Both the position numbers and the translations under genes were made by a program. Below the pieces are notes generated by a model. That model ran no database searches. It was not told the origin of the DNA and saw only the letters and a list, made by a program, of their open reading frames with translations. A stretch of 64,000 nt of DNA from Bordetella holmesii ATCC 51541. GTDB lineage: Bacteria; Pseudomonadota; Gammaproteobacteria; Burkholderiales; Burkholderiaceae_B. The stretch spans positions 248,001 through 312,000 of the forward strand of contig CP007494.1 of NCBI GenBank assembly GCA_000612485.1, read 5' to 3'. The first letter of the stretch is position 1. Each line of letters starts with the position of its first letter. This document shows positions 17,182-26,157 of the stretch, in pieces.

Positions 17182-18698
17182 TCAGCCCGAGCGGAAGCGC
17201 TCCAACAGCGCTCGCTCGTCGGCCAGCTTCTGCTTGACCTCACGAATCTGCACGTCTATCTGCGACTGCTCGTAAAAATCCGTGGACATACTGCGGGCTT
17301 GCTGCAACTGCGATTCGGCCGCGGCGTAGGCGCCTGTTGCCACGTAAAACCTCGCCATATCGCGCCGCGCCTCGACGGGGTGGCCCGTGCGTTCCTGGCT
17401 TTGCGCCAGCAACTGGTAAAGCCCGGGCTCGTCGCTGCCCCATTGCTCGATGCGTTTGCGCAGATAGGCCTGCGCCTCGGCATTACGTCCGCTATCCTGC
17501 AGCGCTTGCGCATAGGCCATGCCGAGGGCTCGGCGGTCGGGCCATTGCTTGATCGCGGCCTGCGCCAGCGCGAGCTCACGCGCCGTATCTTTACGCGCGG
17601 CAGCCAAATCGATAGCAAGCTTAGCCATCTGCGGCGAGGTTCTGCCACCCGCGCCAGCCAGATCCAGGTAATGCTGCGCCTGAACCAGATCGTTGCGCAG
17701 GAAGTTGTAGTACGCCAACCCATACTCGGCCGCCGCGCGCCGCACGCCTGACAGGGCACGGCTTTCATCGAGCAACTGTTGCTGAGCCGTGCGCAGGCTG
17801 GCCGCATCGCGCCCCTGCGCCACCCGCATTTTGGCGCGGATGAACCAGAAATCATCGCTATCGATGTACCGCGACGAGGGCTGCTCCCGAATGCGGTTCT
17901 GTACGTCAGACATCCGTTCTATCGAAAGTGGGTGGGTGCTTGCCCAGGCACCACCGCCCAGGCCTTCGTTCAAGCGCGAGGCATTCATCAGCCGCTCGAA
18001 CATGCGCGACATGCCGGCCGGGTCATAGCCGGCGCGCGTGAGCATCTGCAAGCCGGTCCGATCCGCCTCACGTTCGGCGTCCCGCGAAAAACCCAATTGC
18101 CGATTGATCGCAGCGGCCTGTCCGAATGCCGCCACCCCCATGGCCAGGTTCCCCCGCCGCCTGCCAGCGCCGCCAGCAACGCCGCGGCCAGGCTGGCCAT
18201 CATGACGACGCTGCTCTGATTCTGTTGCGTCATCCCACGCGCGATGTGGCGTTGTGTGACGTGACCGATTTCATGAGCGAGCACGGCGGCCAGCTCGGAC
18301 TCGCTCGACGACGACACGATCAACCCTGTGTTCACGCCAATGAAGCCGCCTGGCATGGCAAATGCGTTGATTTCCGGATCACGCACCCCGAACATTTCCA
18401 CCTCGGGAATGCCCCCGGGCGAATGCGAGGCCAATTTGCGCCCCATGGTGGTGAGGTACTGCGCCAACTCCGGGTCATTGACGTAAGTCGGGTCCCGCCG
18501 GCCCTGGGCCATGATGGCCTCGCCCAACTGCCGCTCCAGGGCGGGAGACAGGTCCGCCGAGGACGCCGCTCCCATTGAGGGCAGCCCAACGGGTTGAGCG
18601 ATGGCAGGAGCTACCGGCACCAGAAGTGCCAGGCAAAGGAAGGCGGCCAATGAACGATTCCCAGCCTTGAGCGAAAATAAGCAGGTGTGGCGGATCAT
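17182..18698 (-). pseudogene. M48 metalloprotease with TPR domain (BepA-like), frameshifted
   Basis: The upstream frame has a signal peptide (cleaved near AIAQ) and the zinc-protease motif AHEIGHVTQRHIARG. The downstream frame has the third zinc-ligand region READRTG and a long TPR-like tail. The frames join if one C is added to CCCCC at 18151-18155, giving a Gly-rich linker. BepA/YfgC-type proteins degrade misassembled outer-membrane proteins and chaperone LptD assembly in the periplasm. As written the peptide is cut between active-site motif and TPR domain, so it would be inactive. Confidence 0.9.
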
Positions 18699-18771
18699 GG
18701 CACTATGATAGCTAGAGCCAGAAAAAGTTTTCGCCCCAATCTACTTACCGATCAAATTTGTTGGAGTCTCG

Positions 18772-19611
18772 ATGAAAACCGTGCGAAAGGCCGTCTTTCC
18801 CGTAGCAGGCATGGGAACGAGGTTTTTGCCCGCCACCAAGGCCATGCCGAAGGAAATGCTGCCGGTGGTCGACAAGCCCTTGATCCAATATGCCGTGGAG
18901 GAAGCCGTTGCGGCAGGGATTACCGACCTGATTTTCGTCACGGGCCGCAACAAACGGGCTATCGAAGACCATTTCGACGCCGCGCCCGAACTCGAGACCG
19001 ATCTCGAGAAAAAGGGCAAGACCGAGTTACTGGCCTTGGTGCGCGACATACTGCCCCCCAACGTCAACTGCATCTATATCCGCCAGTCTGCGCCGCTCGG
19101 CTTAGGCCATACCGTGCTGACGGCCGCGCCCATCGTGGGTGACGAACCGTTTGCCGTGGTGTTGGCCGATGACCTCATCGATGCCGATACACCGGTGCTC
19201 TCGCAGCTCATTTCCTGCGCGGCAGAGCATCAAGGCAGCGTCCTCGGTGTCCAGGAAGTCCGCCGCGAAGATACCCGTAAATACGGCATCGTCGCCGCAT
19301 CGGCAGTGGCCCCGCGTACCGAGCGCGTCTCGCACATGGTAGAAAAACCTGCCCCTGAAGACGCGCCCTCGACCTTGGCCGTGGTGGGGCGTTACATCCT
19401 CGAGCCGCAGATCTTTGACCATCTGCGCGCCACCAAAATGGACAAGAGCAATGAGATCCAGCTCACCGACGGCATTGCTGCCATGATGCGCGAACGCGCG
19501 GTATTCGCCTACCGCTACGAGGGCAGGCGCTATGACTGCGGCAGCAAAACGGGGATGTTTCAGGCCACGGTGGCCATCGGCCGCAAATACCACGGCCTGA
19601 CTCCAGAATAA
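18772..19611 (+). CDS. galU: UTP--glucose-1-phosphate uridylyltransferase
   Basis: GalU makes UDP-glucose for LPS, glycan and trehalose synthesis. The 279-residue protein has the nucleotidyltransferase signature [41 protein letters not shown] and the C-terminal [13 protein letters not shown]. It diverges from the M48 gene with 73 bp between starts. It is intact. Confidence 0.95.
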   Translation: MKTVRKAVFPVAGMGTRFLPATKAMPKEMLPVVDKPLIQYAVEEAVAAGITDLIFVTGRNKRAIEDHFDAAPELETDLEKKGKTELLALVRDILPPNVNCIYIRQSAPLGLGHTVLTAAPIVGDEPFAVVLADDLIDADTPVLSQLISCAAEHQGSVLGVQEVRREDTRKYGIVAASAVAPRTERVSHMVEKPAPEDAPSTLAVVGRYILEPQIFDHLRATKMDKSNEIQLTDGIAAMMRERAVFAYRYEGRRYDCGSKTGMFQATVAIGRKYHGLTPE

Positions 19612-19632
19612 ACGTCTGCGCTCAGCGGCGCA

Positions 19633-20490
19633 TCATCGACTGCGAAGCTGGCCCGGCACCTGCCGGGCCAGGCGGTCCACCCGCCGCAAGCGACCCTTGC
19701 CCGACAGGCGCATCAGTGTGCCCAGGGCCACCAGCAGCCCGATGACCTCGACCAGCGCTGCCGGTATCCACATCGTAAGGCCACCAATGGTCTGGTCCGT
19801 CTGGGCCGATATGGCCATTGCGCGTCCGCACAGCTCGAACAGCGGATAGATATCGGTTTCGGTGAAGGCGATGACCGCGCCCGCTACCATTTGCGGCACC
19901 ATGGTCAGGATGGGAGACAACACCCTTGCGCCCGGCGACATGGCCGCTGGCGGACAGGGCCGCCGATCGAGAATGAGGTTCCAGTACATCAAGCCACTGA
20001 TCACCACTGACCAATTCATCAAGCGGTACAGCCGCCAATCCAGCATGGAGTAGAACTGGACCGTCGGCAGCAGCCAGACCAGCACCAGAAAAACAAACAG
20101 AAATGGCACGAAGAATGGCTGCGTGAGCACGGCCACCCACATTCGCCCGGGCCCGGTGGCCAGGGCTTGGCGCAAGCTGTGGCGCCACGCCAATGGCAAG
20201 CCTGCGCGCATGACCGACCCGGGATAACTGGCCATTACCAGCAAAGGCCCTAAATGATGCAAGACCAAATGCTGGGCGCGGTGAATGAAAAACAGCCGCT
20301 CGGCGTAATAATCCAGGCGTGTATGCAAGGACAGATAGAGCAGGACGAGGCCGCTCCAGAAAAACAGCTGCCGCGCGAGCGTGACGTGATGGACCTTGCG
20401 TCCACGCACAAAGAGCACGGTGCTTGCGACAAAGGCCAGCACCAGCGTGGGCGAGAATTCCCAGGGAATGAACCAAGCGAGGACATCCAT
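19633..20490 (-). CDS. ctaG: CtaG-type (caa3) cytochrome c oxidase assembly membrane protein
   Basis: The protein has about seven membrane segments and the His-rich motif HRAQHLVLHHLGPLL, typical of the caa3-type CtaG family. These multi-pass proteins are distinct from Cox11, which is also called CtaG. The ATG at 20490 gives 285 residues (MDVLAWFIPW), with GGAGG upstream but 12 bases away; a GTG at 20538 would add 16 residues. It lies 72 bp after the porin gene on the same strand. No oxidase genes are adjacent. Confidence 0.85.
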   Translation of the reverse strand: MDVLAWFIPWEFSPTLVLAFVASTVLFVRGRKVHHVTLARQLFFWSGLVLLYLSLHTRLDYYAERLFFIHRAQHLVLHHLGPLLVMASYPGSVMRAGLPLAWRHSLRQALATGPGRMWVAVLTQPFFVPFLFVFLVLVWLLPTVQFYSMLDWRLYRLMNWSVVISGLMYWNLILDRRPCPPAAMSPGARVLSPILTMVPQMVAGAVIAFTETDIYPLFELCGRAMAISAQTDQTIGGLTMWIPAALVEVIGLLVALGTLMRLSGKGRLRRVDRLARQVPGQLRSR

Positions 20491-20562
20491 GCCGCGACCG
20501 AACCTCCAGGAAACCTGAACGCTGCGCAGGGCCGCCACGCAGCGGCTTCGATCCGATTGTAG

Positions 20563-21681
20563 CTAGAACTGCTGCGTCAGTCCCACGGCGACGCGCGTCG
20601 TATGAGTGGCCTCTGGGGTGAAACCCTCGTCCAGGCTGCCATGACGCATCCGACCGACAAAGGCATAGATGCTGGTGCGCGACGAGAGGTCCTGACGCCA
20701 ACCGACGGTGTAGAGCTGTATGGCACGAGCTCGTTGCCCGTTGTCCCAATGCCAATTCGGGCGCGACCACGAGGCCTGCAATAGCAATGCCGACGATGCG
20801 CCCAACGGCATTTCGGTACCGACTAGCCAGGCATCGGCCCGCCCGCCCTGAACAAAGCCCAAGGGACCCAGGCCCTCGATGCCGCCGGCGTCCTGCCCAA
20901 CATAACCATCGCGTTGCCTGGACCACGCGATCGACATCTTCCAACCGTCGGCCCGATAGGACATACCCGCCTGCCATGCCATGGGCTGACGCCCGGACGC
21001 CGCACTGCCCAACCCGGGATGCAAACGATCCCAGGTCAGAACGGCCAACCAGGGCTCGCTGTCGTACTTCAGCCCGGCGCTCCAGGCATGCCCGCGTCCT
21101 TGCGGCGAGGGACCATCCGGACCCGCCGCATCAAAGGCATAGCTCAAGCCAGCCTGCCAGGGGCCCCACTGTGGTGTATAGACATTGACCAGATTATCGC
21201 GCTGGTAGTTATCGGAAGCCTTGAACAAGGCCCCCATCCCCATGTCGCGCCACGGAGCAACCTCGAGCTCACTGCCAAAGCTGGCGCCAACGGTTGCCTG
21301 GCGCCCCAGACGTAGCTCGCCCAGGCTGTCGTTAGCCAAGCCTACCCAACTGCCATAGTCGAATAGCTGGCCACTCGTGTTGGACGAGCCATTGACCAGG
21401 TCAAAGCCGCTTTCCAGGCCGGCATTGGCGCGCCAGCCGTCACCCAGAGACTCCGACACCCGCAGCCCCCAGAGGCTGTCGCTCTGCCCGCCCGAAAGCA
21501 AGCCGCTGCGCGTGCCGGAGGTGGTGCCTGCACTGACATGCATGCTGGCAATACCGGCATCCACCAAACCGTAGAGTTGCAGGACGGTGTCTTCGGCGTG
21601 GGTGCTGCCACCCCACGCTGCGGTCGACAGAAAAAGCGCCAACACCCGGCGCCGGCCACGAATCAACTTATTGCCAGCCAT
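20563..21681 (-). CDS. Gram-negative porin
   Basis: The 372-residue outer-membrane protein has a signal peptide (ending near STHAE) and mature start TVLQLYGLVDAGI, typical of general porins of Bordetella and Burkholderia. Alternating beta-strand pattern, the FDLVNG/LRLGRQ blocks and C-terminal Phe (VAVGLTQQF) are visible. The ATG at 21681 overlaps the end of the mgtA remnant by 14 bp. Its original upstream context is therefore gone, and expression may depend on the nearby IS. Confidence 0.92.
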   Translation of the reverse strand: MAGNKLIRGRRRVLALFLSTAAWGGSTHAEDTVLQLYGLVDAGIASMHVSAGTTSGTRSGLLSGGQSDSLWGLRVSESLGDGWRANAGLESGFDLVNGSSNTSGQLFDYGSWVGLANDSLGELRLGRQATVGASFGSELEVAPWRDMGMGALFKASDNYQRDNLVNVYTPQWGPWQAGLSYAFDAAGPDGPSPQGRGHAWSAGLKYDSEPWLAVLTWDRLHPGLGSAASGRQPMAWQAGMSYRADGWKMSIAWSRQRDGYVGQDAGGIEGLGPLGFVQGGRADAWLVGTEMPLGASSALLLQASWSRPNWHWDNGQRARAIQLYTVGWRQDLSSRTSIYAFVGRMRHGSLDEGFTPEATHTTRVAVGLTQQF

Positions 21682-22295
21682 AGCGACGTACCCAAGCATT
21701 TTTTAGCAGTTGGGTAAGCCAGGCATAACCCAACAATATGACCAGGAGGAAGGGGAAGTAAGACCAGGATAGAGGCTGCATGTCGAAATAGACCGCGAGC
21801 GGCGAAAAAGGTAATAGCAGACCGGCCAACATCACCAGCGCCGTCATGATGAGTAAGGCAGGCGCTGCACGGCTTTGCACAAAAGGAATGTTGCGCGTAC
21901 GGATCAGGTGCACGACCAACGCTTGTGACAGCAGGCCTTCAACAAACCAGCCCGATTGAAACAATGACTGATGCTCGGGCGAGTTGGCGCCAAACACGTA
22001 CCACATCAACACGAAGGTCAGTATGTCGAAAATTGAGCTGATGGGCCCGAAGAACAACATAAAGCGGCCCAATCCTGCAGGGTCCCAACGCTGCGGCGTT
22101 TGCAGTTGTTCCGGATCGACGCGATCGAAGGGGATAGAGGTCTGCGAGAAGTCGTGCAGCAGATTCTGCAGCAGCAACTGGATGGGCAGCATGGGCAGAA
22201 ACGGCAGAAACGCGCTGGCGACAAGTACCGAAAACACATTGCCGAAATTGGAGCTGGCCGTCATCTTCAAGTACTTGAGCATGTTGCAGAAAATA
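21668..22295 (-). pseudogene. mgtA: 3' remnant of mgtA, magnesium-transporting P-type ATPase
   Basis: About 209 C-terminal residues remain, beginning IFCNMLKYLKMTASSNFGNV and ending VRRYGWQ, with the transmembrane helices of the MgtA/MgtB C-terminal half (LPFLPMLPIQLLLQNLL). The ATP-binding, phosphorylation and actuator domains are missing, cut exactly at the IS3-family element end at 22296. A full MgtA is roughly 900 residues. The remnant frame is open into the IS, but no function is expected. Confidence 0.93.
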
Positions 22296-22311
22296 TGACC
22301 TGCCCCCAGAT

Positions 22312-23187
22312 TTAGTACGGCACCGACATAGAGCCCAGGGGTAAAAGACCTTCTTTCTGATGAGCCTGCACGAATTGCGCCGGCGTTAAATATCCGAGCG
22401 CGCTGTGAGGCCGATCGGTGTTGTACTCGACTCGCCAGTTTTCGATCAAGCTTTTAGCCTGTCGCAGGGACAAGAACCAGTGCTCGTTAAGGCATTCGTC
22501 GCGGAACTTGCCGTTGAAACTTTCGATATAAGCGTTCTCCACCGGCTTACCCGGCCGAATAAACGACAGCTTTACGCCTGCTTGGTAGGCCCAGGCGTCC
22601 AAGGCTCTTCCGGCGAACTCTGGCCCGTTGTCCACGGTAATAGATCGCGGCAGGCCACGCATCTCCGCCAGCCGTTGCAGCACCATGGCAACACGCAGTC
22701 CCGGCAACGACGTATCGACCTCGATGGCCAGGCATTCGTGAGTGTAGTCATCGACGATAGTCAAACAGCGGAATCGGCGGCCATAGGCTAGGCCGTCGGC
22801 CACAAAGTCCATTGACCAACTCTGATTCGGCGCGATTGCCGCTGGGCGAACCACGCGCTCGGTCGCCGCGATTCGCTTACGCTTTCGTTTTCGCACGCTT
22901 AACCCTGCCAGACTGTACAGCCGCCAGATTCGCTTGTGATTTGCTTGCCAGCCTTCGCGACGTAAGAGCACATGGATCCTCCGATAGCCGTAGCGTCGTT
23001 TCGCCACTGCCATCTCTTTCATGCGCTCGGTCAGCGCAGCATCGCCTGAGCGTGTGCTCTCGTAGGCAAACAGCGACCGCGAAATTCCTACCAGCCCACA
23101 GGCCCGGGTAACACCCATGCTGCGCTCGGTCATTAATGTCCTGACCGCCTCGCGTTTGGCCTGCGGGCTGACTACTTTCGGCTTAGC
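22312..23187 (-). CDS. IS3-family transposase OrfB
   Basis: Same catalytic core as copy 1 (WSMDFV, VDNGPEF, YIESFNG), in the -1 frame relative to orfA. One residue differs from copy 1: His in DDYTHE. It is expected to be expressed as an OrfAB frameshift fusion. Confidence 0.9.
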   Translation of the reverse strand, partial: AKPKVVSPQAKREAVRTLMTERSMGVTRACGLVGISRSLFAYESTRSGDAALTERMKEMAVAKRRYGYRRIHVLLRREGWQANHKRIWRLYSLAGLSVRKRKRKRIAATERVVRPAAIAPNQSWSMDFVADGLAYGRRFRCLTIVDDYTHECLAIEVDTSLPGLRVAMVLQRLAEMRGLPRSITVDNGPEFAGRALDAWAYQAGVKLSFIRPGKPVENAYIESFNGKFRDECLNEHWFLSLRQAKSLIENWRVEYNTDRPHSALGYLTPAQFVQAHQKEGLLPLGSMSVPY

Positions 23188-23438
23188 AGATCCTGAAGCG
23201 CCGCCTTGTCCAGCATCGACTCGGCCAACAGCTTCTTGAGCTTGTTGTTCTCCTGCTCCAGCTCCTTGAGCCTCTGAGCGTCCGACACCGTCATGCCACC
23301 GAACTTCGCCTTCCAGTTGTAGTACGTTGCCTCGGAGATTCCGTGCTTGCGGCACAACTCTGCGGGCTTGGCACCTGCATCGGCTTCCTTGAGCACGCCG
23401 ATGATTTGCTCTTCCGTAAATCGTTTCTTCATTGCCAT
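23172..23438 (-). CDS. IS3-family transposase OrfA
   Basis: The 88-residue HTH and coiled-coil protein is identical to that of copy 1. It overlaps orfB at its 3' end. Confidence 0.9.
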   Translation of the reverse strand: MAMKKRFTEEQIIGVLKEADAGAKPAELCRKHGISEATYYNWKAKFGGMTVSDAQRLKELEQENNKLKKLLAESMLDKAALQDLLSRK

Positions 23439-23492
23439 TCCTTTGGGAACGGACTCTACATCGATTTCGTACTAATCACGGGGAGCAGGTCA

Positions 23493-23952
23493 AAAGACCA
23501 TAGACGGCAAGAAAGAACAGGCCCAGCCAAGGCTTCCAGGCAAAGGCCAACAGCCCCAGGCCGACTTTGAACACAAAAATGCCCATGAACCAGGCTTGAT
23601 CGCGCGCCAGGCGAGGCTGGTCGGCATTGATGACCAGTGACTGACCGGCGCGCCTGGCACGCAATAGCGCCAGCCCCACCACCGCATAGGCCAGCGTGGC
23701 CAGCACCAGCGGCCCGCCCATGGCAGCGCCCACGCCTATATCTTTTTGCTCGGGGGTCTGCCCGAACACCACGGCCATGAAGGTCACGGCGCTCTCAGGC
23801 AGCGCGGTACCAAAGGCGGCCAACACGGTACCGGTGGCGGTAGCCCCCAGACGGAAATGATGACCGACCCATTCGACGCCATTGACGAAAAACTCGCAGG
23901 CGAGATAAATGATCGCTGCGGCCAGCAGAAACAGAAATATCGAGAGAAACAT
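23493..23952 (-). pseudogene. 5' remnant of a CaCA-family cation antiporter
   Basis: About 153 residues remain from MFLSIFLFLLAAAI. They include the first alpha-repeat of sodium/calcium exchangers (ATGTVLAAFGTALPESAV) and four to five membrane segments. The frame then runs into the IS and stops after a few residues. The second alpha-repeat, needed for transport, is gone. A yybP-ykoY riboswitch lies upstream, suggesting the intact gene was a Mn- or Ca-linked exporter. Confidence 0.9.
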
Positions 23953-24021
23953 GATGGGCAGCCGAGCGAGCAGACAACTTTGGCGCGACAACGCGGCTCG
24001 CCCGGCTGGGGTGAACGCGAT

Positions 24022-24158
24022 GTGGCCAAAGGTCTCGCCGGGCCCTGTACGCACACCGCTCAACGGTGCCGTAAGGCTGCCAGCGCCATGGGGATGATCC
24101 ACCAAGTTTGTTGACGCTGACTCCTTTGGGGAAACAAAGGATGGCTACTCCCCAATGA
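24022..24158 (-). ncRNA. yybP-ykoY manganese riboswitch upstream of the truncated antiporter
   Basis: Reading leftward, the conserved blocks appear in order: TTGGGGAGTAGCC, a CCTTTG/CAAAGG hairpin, GTCAACAAACTTGG, and finally GGCGAGACCTTTGGCC. These match the 5' GGGGAGUAG and 3' GACCUUUG(G)CC signatures of the yybP-ykoY class, which senses Mn2+ and activates manganese or cation exporter genes. It ends about 70 bp before the remnant's ATG. The downstream gene is broken, so the switch is orphaned. Recognised by eye; no covariance search was run. Confidence 0.8.
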
Positions 24159-24262
24159 CAGTGGCGCGATTGTAGCAGCGCGGCATTAAATGACCAGCGC
24201 GCCTCGCGCGCGCCTGTGGGGTACAGTACACAAATTGCCGTCCGTTACCTCCGCCCGCGATC

Positions 24263-25606
24263 ATGAGCCTGCCCGCCGACGATATTTCTGCCTTCGTGGC
24301 GCGCCGCCGCCGCGTCCTCGATTGGATGCAAGCGCAGGGCGGCGGTGTGGCCATCCTCGCGACCGCGCCGCAGGCATTGCGCAATCGCGATGCTGACTAT
24401 CCCTATCGGCACGACAGCGATTTCTACTATCTGACGGGTTTCATCGAACCCGAAGTGTGGCTTATCCTCATCGCGGGCGCCGATACGCGCGCCATCCTGT
24501 TTTGCCGCGCCCGCAACGAGGCGCATGAAATCTGGGAAGGCGTGCGCATAGGCCCGCAAGCCGCGGCCGCGCGGTTCGGCATGGATGACGCCCACCCCGT
24601 GGACAGCCTGGACGAACTGATGCCGCAATGGTTGCTGGATCAGCCCAACCTCTGGCTGTCGCAGACAGCAAACGCTGCCGTCGGTAATCGCGTGCAGTCC
24701 TGGATGCAGGCAGCGCGCGACCAGGCCCGTTTCGGGGCACGGCCGCCATCGGCCCAGCGCGACATCAACCCCCAGCTGGCCGAGATGCGTCTGATCAAAG
24801 ATGCGACCGAGATCGCTGCCATGCGGCGTGCCGCCCGTATTTCGGCAGGCGCGCATGCGCGCGCCATGCGGGCGGTCAGACCCGGCATGCACGAGTACGA
24901 ACTCGAGGCGGAGCTGCTCTACGAGTTTCGCCGCCATGGCGCGCAAGGCGTGGCCTACAACAGCATCGTGGCCGCGGGCGCCAATGCCTGCATCCTGCAC
25001 TATCAGGCTGGCGACGCCGTGCTGCGCGACGGAGATCTGGTGCTTATCGATGCGGGCTGCGAATACGACAGCTACGCCTCGGACATCACCCGCACCTTTC
25101 CGGTCAATGGGCGTTACAGCGGTGCGCAACGCGCCCTCTACGACCTGACCGCAGCCGCGCAGCAGGCGGCGGTGGCCGCGACCTTGCCGGGCAATAACTG
25201 GGACGACGGACACCAAGCCGCCTTGCGGATACTGGCGCAGGGCATGCTAGACGAGAGACTGCTGCGTGGCAGCTTGGACGGCGTGCTCGAATCCGGCGCG
25301 TACAACCGGTTTTACATGCATCGTACAGGTCATTGGCTAGGGCTGGATGTCCATGATGTGGGCGACTACCGCGACCCCTGCAACTGCGCCGGCACGCCCG
25401 GCCCCTGGCGCCGCTTGCGACCCGGCATGATGCTCACCATCGAGCCCGGCATTTATGTGCGCCGCGCCGATGATGTACCCGCCAAATTCTGGGACATCGG
25501 CATCCGCATCGAAGACGATGCCCTGGTCACGGAAACCGGGTGTGAGCTCCTTACCCGAGGCGTACCTGTGGATGCCCGGGAAATCGAAGCCCTGATGCGG
25601 GAATGA
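24263..25606 (+). CDS. pepP: Xaa-Pro aminopeptidase (aminopeptidase P)
   Basis: The 447-residue cytoplasmic metallopeptidase removes the N-terminal residue before proline. The creatinase-like N-terminal domain is followed by the pita-bread domain with five dinuclear-metal ligands in expected contexts: LIDAGCEY, SDITRTFP, HRTGHWLGLDVHD, TIEPGIYV and GIRIEDD. It is in the same orientation as the UbiH-like gene at 26158 but separated from it by a reverse-strand gene, an arrangement that breaks the frequent pepP-ubiH linkage. Confidence 0.95.
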   Translation: MSLPADDISAFVARRRRVLDWMQAQGGGVAILATAPQALRNRDADYPYRHDSDFYYLTGFIEPEVWLILIAGADTRAILFCRARNEAHEIWEGVRIGPQAAAARFGMDDAHPVDSLDELMPQWLLDQPNLWLSQTANAAVGNRVQSWMQAARDQARFGARPPSAQRDINPQLAEMRLIKDATEIAAMRRAARISAGAHARAMRAVRPGMHEYELEAELLYEFRRHGAQGVAYNSIVAAGANACILHYQAGDAVLRDGDLVLIDAGCEYDSYASDITRTFPVNGRYSGAQRALYDLTAAAQQAAVAATLPGNNWDDGHQAALRILAQGMLDERLLRGSLDGVLESGAYNRFYMHRTGHWLGLDVHDVGDYRDPCNCAGTPGPWRRLRPGMMLTIEPGIYVRRADDVPAKFWDIGIRIEDDALVTETGCELLTRGVPVDAREIEALMRE

Positions 25607-25614
25607 CGCGCCGG

Positions 25615-26063
25615 CTAGAACACATAGCCATCCAACCAGCCCATGGCCGTCCAGACATGCACCACCACCATGGCCACGGCCAGCATTGAGACGATCCCGC
25701 CCGCCAGGCAAGCCAGCAGGGCAACCAGCACCGCCGGCCACCCGGTGCGTGACACCGCACCCAGACCGGGGTTGTAACGCTGGTCAAACTTGTGATCGGC
25801 CATCAAGGCGTAGACGGCCGCCTCGATGAATCCCGCGATCATCGGGATGAACAGCAGGAAGAAGGCGGGATTGTCCCACCACGAAGGGAAGGCCGACGTC
25901 GCGGCCAGACACACGGCGGCGTACAGAGTCACCAGCCACGCATACCGCCGGCCAAGATACCAGCCCTGGGCGCCGATCACCCCGAGCAGGCAGGCCACAA
26001 CCCCGCGATGACTTTGCTGCGCGGCGCGTGCGGCCGTGCTGTCAGTGTCTGGCCCTGTGTCAT
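25615..26063 (-). pseudogene. TM2/NINE-type small membrane protein, frameshifted
   Basis: The first frame gives MTQGQTLTARPHAPRSKVIAG and then stops early. The other frame continues VACLLGVIGAQGWYLGRRYAWL and two to three further membrane segments. Together they form the TM2-domain signature (R-S-K-x-x-A followed by GxxGAxxxYLGR). One extra C in CCCC at 26001-26004 restores a protein of about 149 residues. No function is known for these proteins in bacteria. Confidence 0.85.
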
Positions 26064-26157
26064 GGTGCGCCTCCGCAGCGGATGGAAGGCACCCGCGAAT
26101 CGAGCCACATTCTAGGTCGGCCACGCGACAAACTGAAGCCCCGGTAAAATCTCGATC

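Larger units (their letters stand above)
22296..23492 (-). mobile_element. IS3-family element (IS407 group), copy 2, without target duplication
   Basis: The element is 1197 bp, identical in length and ends to the copy at 4136-5332, with intact orfA and orfB. The outside flanks differ: AATA (22292-22295) on the left, AAAG (23493-23496) on the right. An undisturbed insertion of this element gives a 4-bp repeat, as copy 1 does. Both flanking genes are truncated at its ends, so this is a recombination or deletion junction. Confidence 0.95.

Noticed and set aside
19622..20977. 451-codon frame overlapping ctaG and the porin
   Set aside because: It is a different frame on the ctaG strand; ctaG has the clear His-rich motif and membrane pattern, while this frame is Arg/Gly/His-rich noise.
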